Source: an uncultured Methanomicrobiales archaeon
Lineage (GTDB): Archaea > Halobacteriota > Methanomicrobia > Methanomicrobiales > Methanospirillaceae
Assembly (NCBI GenBank): GCA_903926075.1
Contig: CAIYHQ010000063.1
Span: 1-38,301, forward strand
Length of the DNA: 38,301 nt
Reading direction: 5' to 3'
This document shows, piece by piece, positions 33,388 to 38,301 of the stretch (the first letter of the stretch is position 1; the number at the start of each line of letters is the position of its first letter). The notes beneath the pieces are model-generated. The model searched no databases, was not told the origin of the DNA, and saw only the letters and a program-made list of their open reading frames with translations. The position numbers and the translations under genes were made by a program.

Positions 33388-36300
33388 ATGTCATTTGGTC
33401 TTGTAGAATCAGACGTTGAAGAAGAAGCATTGAACATCTTCCGTGATCTTGGATATGGGGTCCTTTATGGATCAGAAGTGGCCCCTGGTGAGCGGAATGC
33501 TGAAAGATCATCATACCAGGAATTCATTCTATCGGGCAGGTTAGAACAGGCAATCCATAGGTTGAACCCTAACATCCCGGGAGATGCTCAGGAAGCAGCC
33601 ATTCGCATCATTAAAAATCCATCCTCTCTCTCCCTTATTCAGAATAACCAGAGTATCCATGAGATGTTCACTGATGGAATCACTGTTGAATATCGAAGAC
33701 CAGATGGTTCAATTGCCGGTGACCGGGTCAGGCTCTTTGAACCAACCACCCCCGAGAACAACGAATTTCTCATAATCAACCAGTTCACCATCCAGCAAGG
33801 AAAGAGTATCAGAAGGCCGGATATTGTCCTCTTTATCAACGGAATTCCAGTCCTCATATTTGAACTAAAAAACCCGACAGATGAAAAAGCCACATTAACC
33901 ATAGCTCATAACCAGCTCCAGACATACCTCAATGAGATCCCCTTATTCTTCGCATACAATGCAATGATGGTCATATCGGATGGGATTATGACACGAATAG
34001 GGACTATCTCTGGTTCAATTGAACGGTTCACCAGGTGGAGAACAATAGACGGGGATAATGAGGCCCCGGTTCACATCCCGGAAATTGAAGTCCTTATAAG
34101 GGGAGTCTGCGCAAAAAATCGTGTACTTGATATTATCACATCGTTTATTGTCTTTGAAGAAGACGAAAAAGGAACTGTTATCAAAAAACTAGCAGGATAT
34201 CACCAGTACCATGCAGTAAAAACCGCGGTTGAATCAACAGTAAAGGCAATAAGCGACTCAGGGGATAGAAGATGTGGAGTAGTATGGCATACCCAGGGAT
34301 CAGGAAAGAGTCTCACAATGGTATTCTATTCCGGAAAAATAATACTTCATCCCTCGTTAAGAAACCCAACTATTCTTGTAATCACCGACAGAAACGACCT
34401 CGACGATCAGCTCTTCGGGACTTTCTCCAGATGTAAAAAACTCTTGCGACAGACACCGGTTCAGGCTGAAGACCGGGAAGGTCTCAAGGGTCTACTAAGT
34501 GTCGCTTCAGGTGGGGTGATATTTACAACTATTCAGAAATTTTTCCCTGAAGATGAAGATAAAACCTCATATCCACTTCTCTCTGACCGCAATAATATCA
34601 TTGTCATAGCTGACGAAGCCCACCGGAGCCAATATGGAATGCATGGAAAAGTGAGCAAAGAAGGAGAGATCAGTTATGGATTTGCAAAGTATATCCGAGA
34701 TGCCCTCCCCAACGCTTCCTTTATCGGTTTTACCGGGACACCAATTGAACTTCAGGATAAAGTGACAAGGAATGTCTTTGGCGAATACATTAGTGTTTAT
34801 GATATCCAGCAGGCTATAAAGGACAATGCGACGGTCCCTATCTATTACGAAAGCCGCATTGTTGATATCAAAATGAATGAGCAGATTAGGCCATTCATTG
34901 ACAGCGAATTTGAAACAGTAACAGAAGGTGAAGAATTCTTACGAAAAGAGAAACTCAGGACCAAATGGGCAGCACTTGAAGCAATTGTTGGAGACGAAAA
35001 GAGGGTAAATGAGATAGCTGACGATCTCATCGATCATTTTGAAAAGCGATCTGAAGCAATAGAAGGAAAGGCAATGATAGTCTGCATGAGCAGACGAATC
35101 TGTGTTGAACTCTATCAGGCACTTATCGACAGGCGACCGGCCTGGCACTCACCCTCTGATAATGAAGGTTTTTTAAAGGTGGTAATGACAGGTTCAGCAG
35201 GGGACGTGAAAGAATTTCAGCAACATATCAGACCGAAAACAGGACGGGAACATCTCGCAAAACGGTTTAAGGACCCTGGAGATCCATTGAGAATCGTTAT
35301 TGTCCGGGATATGTGGCTGACTGGGTTTGATGTTCCCTGTCTCCACACTATGTACATCGACAAACCGATGAAGGGTCACACGCTCATGCAGGCAATCGCC
35401 CGGGTAAACCGGGTCTGGAAAGACAAACCAGGAGGGCTTATTGTCGATTATATCGGTCTTGCGGATGAACTGAAGAAAGCCCTGGTTACATACACCGAGA
35501 GCAAAGGTCAAGGAGACCCGGTTTTTGAGCAGGAAAAGGCAGTAAGGAAGATGCTTGAAAAATATGAGGTGTGCTGCCAGTTGTTCCATGGATTTGACTG
35601 GTCAGGCTGGCGAAATGCATCCGCTTCAACCCGGCTTTCAATACTCCAGGCTGGGTTTAATTTTGTCATTGATGAACCTGACAGAAAATCAGACTTCATA
35701 CAATTCGTTCTTGAATTATCACAGGCGTTTGCATTATCTCTCCCTCATGAGAAAGCAATAGAGATACGTGAAGATGTTGCATTTTTCCAGGCGGTCAGGA
35801 CCCAGATAGTGAAAACTATAGGAGGAGGGTTGAAATCTGATTATGAACTCAATCTTGCAGTCCGGCAGATTGTCTCCAGGTCCATCGTCCCTGGGGGCAT
35901 TGTTGATATTTTAAAGGATATGGGAAAAGATGATCCCAATGTCTCTGTATTTTCTGAAGAATTCCTTAACGACCTCCTGAAATACAAGAACCAGAATGTA
36001 GCCATTGCTGCATTAAATCGTCTGCTTAATGATGAGATTCGGGCACGTTATCGTAAAAATGCTACTGAAGCACGAAAATTTTCAGAGATGCTCGAAAATA
36101 CAATAAACAAATACAACAGCAGAAAAGTTACTACCCAGGAAATTTTGAAAGAATTATCAAAGATAGCCCGGGAAATTCATGAAGCTCAACAACGAGGAGA
36201 AAAATTAGGGCTCAATGATGCCGAGCTGGCATTTTATGATGCTCTTCGTGTCAATGACAGTGCAGTAACTATTCTCGGTGATGAAATATTGAAGAAGATT

Positions 36301-36462
36301 GCCCAGGACCTGGTGAAAACTATCAAGGATAATGTTACGATTGACTGGTCTTCGCGGGAATCTGTCAGGGCTAAGATGCGGGTTGCGATTAAACGGATTT
36401 TAAGGACACATGGATACCCGCCTGATAAACAGGAATCAGCACCTAAGTTTACGGATTTATAA
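33388..36462 (+). CDS. hsdR: Type I restriction enzyme subunit R
   Basis: The 1024-residue protein has the usual HsdR length. The N-terminal PD-(D/E)XK nuclease has [20 protein letters not shown] (E159, K161). The motor has Walker A TQGSGKS (302-308), DEAHRSQYG (D409) and FTGTPIE, then a second RecA-like domain with [13 protein letters not shown] and QAIARVNRV. The C-terminal helical domain contacts the methylase. It needs the HsdM-HsdS complex to cut, and hsdM here is broken, so it is probably inactive unless complemented. The stop codon TAA (36460-36462) lies exactly at the edge of the insertion sequence, and the C-terminus [16 protein letters not shown] looks shorter than the tails I recall for the family. 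Confidence 0.93.
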   Translation: MSFGLVESDVEEEALNIFRDLGYGVLYGSEVAPGERNAERSSYQEFILSGRLEQAIHRLNPNIPGDAQEAAIRIIKNPSSLSLIQNNQSIHEMFTDGITVEYRRPDGSIAGDRVRLFEPTTPENNEFLIINQFTIQQGKSIRRPDIVLFINGIPVLIFELKNPTDEKATLTIAHNQLQTYLNEIPLFFAYNAMMVISDGIMTRIGTISGSIERFTRWRTIDGDNEAPVHIPEIEVLIRGVCAKNRVLDIITSFIVFEEDEKGTVIKKLAGYHQYHAVKTAVESTVKAISDSGDRRCGVVWHTQGSGKSLTMVFYSGKIILHPSLRNPTILVITDRNDLDDQLFGTFSRCKKLLRQTPVQAEDREGLKGLLSVASGGVIFTTIQKFFPEDEDKTSYPLLSDRNNIIVIADEAHRSQYGMHGKVSKEGEISYGFAKYIRDALPNASFIGFTGTPIELQDKVTRNVFGEYISVYDIQQAIKDNATVPIYYESRIVDIKMNEQIRPFIDSEFETVTEGEEFLRKEKLRTKWAALEAIVGDEKRVNEIADDLIDHFEKRSEAIEGKAMIVCMSRRICVELYQALIDRRPAWHSPSDNEGFLKVVMTGSAGDVKEFQQHIRPKTGREHLAKRFKDPGDPLRIVIVRDMWLTGFDVPCLHTMYIDKPMKGHTLMQAIARVNRVWKDKPGGLIVDYIGLADELKKALVTYTESKGQGDPVFEQEKAVRKMLEKYEVCCQLFHGFDWSGWRNASASTRLSILQAGFNFVIDEPDRKSDFIQFVLELSQAFALSLPHEKAIEIREDVAFFQAVRTQIVKTIGGGLKSDYELNLAVRQIVSRSIVPGGIVDILKDMGKDDPNVSVFSEEFLNDLLKYKNQNVAIAALNRLLNDEIRARYRKNATEARKFSEMLENTINKYNSRKVTTQEILKELSKIAREIHEAQQRGEKLGLNDAELAFYDALRVNDSAVTILGDEILKKIAQDLVKTIKDNVTIDWSSRESVRAKMRVAIKRILRTHGYPPDKQESAPKFTDL

Positions 36463-38175
36463 CTTACATATGGTTCAGTCTTTTTTCCTGAAATAAATCT
36501 TTGAACCCCATAAGTTTCAACTGTTCGACCATTATTTGGGTAAGATTAAGGTACCAGAATGCTTTTTCATCATTTGATGATCTCACCTCAACATATTCTA
36601 CTCTCTTTAATCTCCTCAAAAATTCATCAAAACTATACTTTCGGTTTTTCTCATTTATCAAATTCAAATGGCTATCGTAGATCTTTCTTAACCAAAGAGC
36701 CATCATATTGATGAAAAATATTGCTCTGATTCGATGATTTTTCCAATGCCTAACCGGTGCTAATTTCAAATTTGATTTCAGTGTTTTAAATGACTTTTCG
36801 ATAAAATCCTTACCAACATATTCTTTTACGATGTCAGATACTTTGACCGAAGTATTTGTCGAATAAAGTAGATATTTTCCATCAAACGCGACTGCATTGT
36901 TGATTGCCTCTTCATTGTAATTCCAATCCAACGAATATTCAGCCCCAGTCCGTGCTATATGAATGATGAAAAAATCAGAATACTCACCGATTATTTCTGC
37001 GACTTTATCTTCCATCTCTTTATTTTGTAATTTTGTCAAGTCCTCTTTTAACTGATTCAAATCTTCACCAATTGTGGTTAATAATTCATTTCTGGAATCT
37101 ATCATATTCATTCTTTTTTCCATATTTATGTAAACAATTCCTGCATCTATTCTCCCAAACAATTCTCCTTCTGCTCTAGAAGCATATAAAGCACTGTTTC
37201 CAGTTGATTTCACCCTATTTACAACATTTACTTGAACTTCCGTCTCTTTTAAAAGAGTAAGAGCATCATCAGAAACCTTCTGGACGCCGCAAATAAGTTT
37301 CCATCCTAAATTTTCAATATCTTTGATCGATTCTTCAGAAGTATTTCCCCTATCCCAAATTAGTGTACCTGGGGTAATTGCCATATCTATCAGCTGAATA
37401 AGAAGATCTTTCACCGATGACATAGAGTTGAAATTACCTGGTAATAAAAAGTAGGAGACAGGAATTCTATCTAGTTTTGTAACTAATATACACAAATTGA
37501 TCTGTTTTTGATTCTCTTTCTTTGAATTGTACCCCTTTTCACCCAATTCATCTCCATTTCCAAAAATTAAAACTGGTGTTAAGTCATAAGCCAGAGTTTC
37601 TTCAGTACCAATGGGTAATGGGTGATTTACTCGCCATAATTTGAACATTTCATCACAAATAAGATGACTAAAATCAGTAAAACCATCAGCAGTATTATCC
37701 TTAAAGCAGATACGGTCAAGGGAAGAATAGAAAGCCCCATCTGTGAAATAATCTTCTGGAAGGCCAATTAACTCGGGAAGAATAGTGGTTTTAACCCACT
37801 CACTCACATTTGTAGCACTTTCCGGGTTCAATGCTTTGTTGATAGCCCAGGCGGTTATTATTTTCCCAGGAGTTTTCCCTTCGATATTTCCATCTCCACA
37901 ACAAATAGTGTCAATAATTTTAGACATTTTAAGTTCTTTCTCTGCGATAGTCCACATAAGTTTGACATCACCTGCTCGCTTAGAACTTTCCGGGTAAAGA
38001 GGTGTTTCAACATGGGCTGACTTTTTGGGAAGGGGTACATTCTTTTCCTCACCCTCCTTCCCCAAGTACTTAATGAACCTGGTTTTTACCTTCCCATTTT
38101 CTCTATACGATTCATATTGAGCCAGATATACCCCACTCTTCTTTGTAATTCGTTTAATATGCATGTAAGTTATAA
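36457..38175. mobile_element. IS1634-type insertion sequence
   Basis: The element is bounded by 12-bp inverted sequences TTATAACTTACA (36457-36468) and TGTAAGTTATAA (38164-38175) and encodes one intact transposase. An alternative reading is that the element ends are CTTACAT/ATGTAAG and that TTATAA on both sides is a 6-bp target duplication. The hsdR stop codon is inside the left boundary. The left end also overlaps the transposase stop. Confidence 0.7.
36464..38164 (-). CDS. IS1634-family transposase
   Basis: The 566-residue protein has the N-terminal pattern KKSGVYLAQYESYRENGKVKTRFIKYLGK and a DDE catalytic core. D194 is in LAYDLTPVLIFGNGDELGEKG, D271 in GTLIWDRGNTSEESI and E456 in KDFIEKSFKTLK, with the large insertion between the second D and E that is usual for this family. 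SYFLLPGNFNSMSSVKDLL is also typical. The frame is uninterrupted, so the element may be active. It is transcribed toward hsdR, on the opposite strand. A 24-bp palindrome overlaps its start and promoter. Confidence 0.9.
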   Translation of the reverse strand: MHIKRITKKSGVYLAQYESYRENGKVKTRFIKYLGKEGEEKNVPLPKKSAHVETPLYPESSKRAGDVKLMWTIAEKELKMSKIIDTICCGDGNIEGKTPGKIITAWAINKALNPESATNVSEWVKTTILPELIGLPEDYFTDGAFYSSLDRICFKDNTADGFTDFSHLICDEMFKLWRVNHPLPIGTEETLAYDLTPVLIFGNGDELGEKGYNSKKENQKQINLCILVTKLDRIPVSYFLLPGNFNSMSSVKDLLIQLIDMAITPGTLIWDRGNTSEESIKDIENLGWKLICGVQKVSDDALTLLKETEVQVNVVNRVKSTGNSALYASRAEGELFGRIDAGIVYINMEKRMNMIDSRNELLTTIGEDLNQLKEDLTKLQNKEMEDKVAEIIGEYSDFFIIHIARTGAEYSLDWNYNEEAINNAVAFDGKYLLYSTNTSVKVSDIVKEYVGKDFIEKSFKTLKSNLKLAPVRHWKNHRIRAIFFINMMALWLRKIYDSHLNLINEKNRKYSFDEFLRRLKRVEYVEVRSSNDEKAFWYLNLTQIMVEQLKLMGFKDLFQEKRLNHM

Positions 38176-38187
38176 TTATAACTTACA
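38164..38187. promoter_or_regulatory. 24-bp perfect palindrome at the transposase start
   Basis: The two arms are TGTAAGTTATAA and TTATAACTTACA, with no spacer. The left arm is the right end of the insertion sequence; the right arm lies outside it. The AT-rich centre is 10-12 bp from the transposase ATG. It could be a transposase-binding or repressor site, or the result of insertion into a TTATAA-containing target. Confidence 0.7.
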
Positions 38188-38301
38188 AGTTAATAAAGAT
38201 TTCGTTAGACAATTGGGCAAGGTTAAGAAAATCAGGTCAATTTAGCAAAGATTGGTTGTCCGCGCAATTGTTGATGGGATACAAATCGATAAACTTAGGT
38301 C
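38188..38301. other. Flank to the right of the insertion sequence
   Basis: The last 114 bp hold no ORF, RNA gene or repeat that I can support. They would be the continuation of whatever lay downstream of hsdR before the insertion. Confidence 0.3.

Overview
The window looks like the chromosome of a methanogenic archaeon of the order Methanomicrobiales. The grounds are archaeal housekeeping genes (FEN-1 with a PCNA-binding tail, Nog1-type GTPase, Fap7-type adenylate kinase, archaetidylinositol-phosphate-synthase-like CDP-alcohol transferase, presenilin-type protease), a stand-alone NifB, short divergent TATA-like promoters with almost no 5' leaders, a cytosolic poly-HAMP receptor, and many PAS/response-regulator kinases and archaeal ATPases. 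Assignment below order level is not supported.

Region 1 (1-12.1 kb) is mostly conserved core. It starts inside a poly-HAMP chemotaxis-type receptor truncated by the window edge. A winged-helix/CBS regulator and a Nog1 GTPase follow, divergent from one 47-bp promoter. Then come an intramembrane aspartyl protease, a small membrane protein with FEN-1, a tight hisC-fap7-CDP-alcohol transferase operon, tRNA-Leu(UAG), an AI-2E family permease, NifB, and a REC-PAS-PAS histidine kinase.

Region 2 (12.1-18.5 kb) is accessory metabolism and secretion. A single 641-residue polypeptide fuses N-carbamoylputrescine amidase to agmatine deiminase, so it could convert agmatine to putrescine. Next are a secreted subtilase joined to a long NosD-type beta-helix, and a histone-deacetylase-family deacetylase overlapping a GNAT acetyltransferase. 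A polyamine theme is possible but inferred.

Region 3 (18.5-24.3 kb) is a turnover zone. It has two different ATPases with nuclease-like C-terminal domains, a decayed VIT/VWA gene between them, a small coiled-coil protein, a glycerol dehydrogenase, and a remnant of an EVE domain whose middle is missing but whose reading frame is kept.

Region 4 (24.3-38.3 kb) is a defence island built on a type I restriction-modification locus: hsdM (broken by an internal deletion), a DUF1016/YhcG nuclease, decayed second copies of DUF1016 and of the hsdM 3' end, a Fic protein, a 40-residue ORF, hsdS, a DUF262-HNH (GmrSD-like) protein, an AlbA_2/ATPase-like regulator with a 33-bp tandem repeat, and a full-length hsdR. 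An intact IS1634-type insertion sequence abuts the end of hsdR and carries a 24-bp perfect palindrome upstream of its transposase. Because hsdM is broken, the type I enzyme is probably silent here unless another methylase subunit acts in trans. The accessory genes may be what is still selected. No CRISPR array or rRNA was seen.
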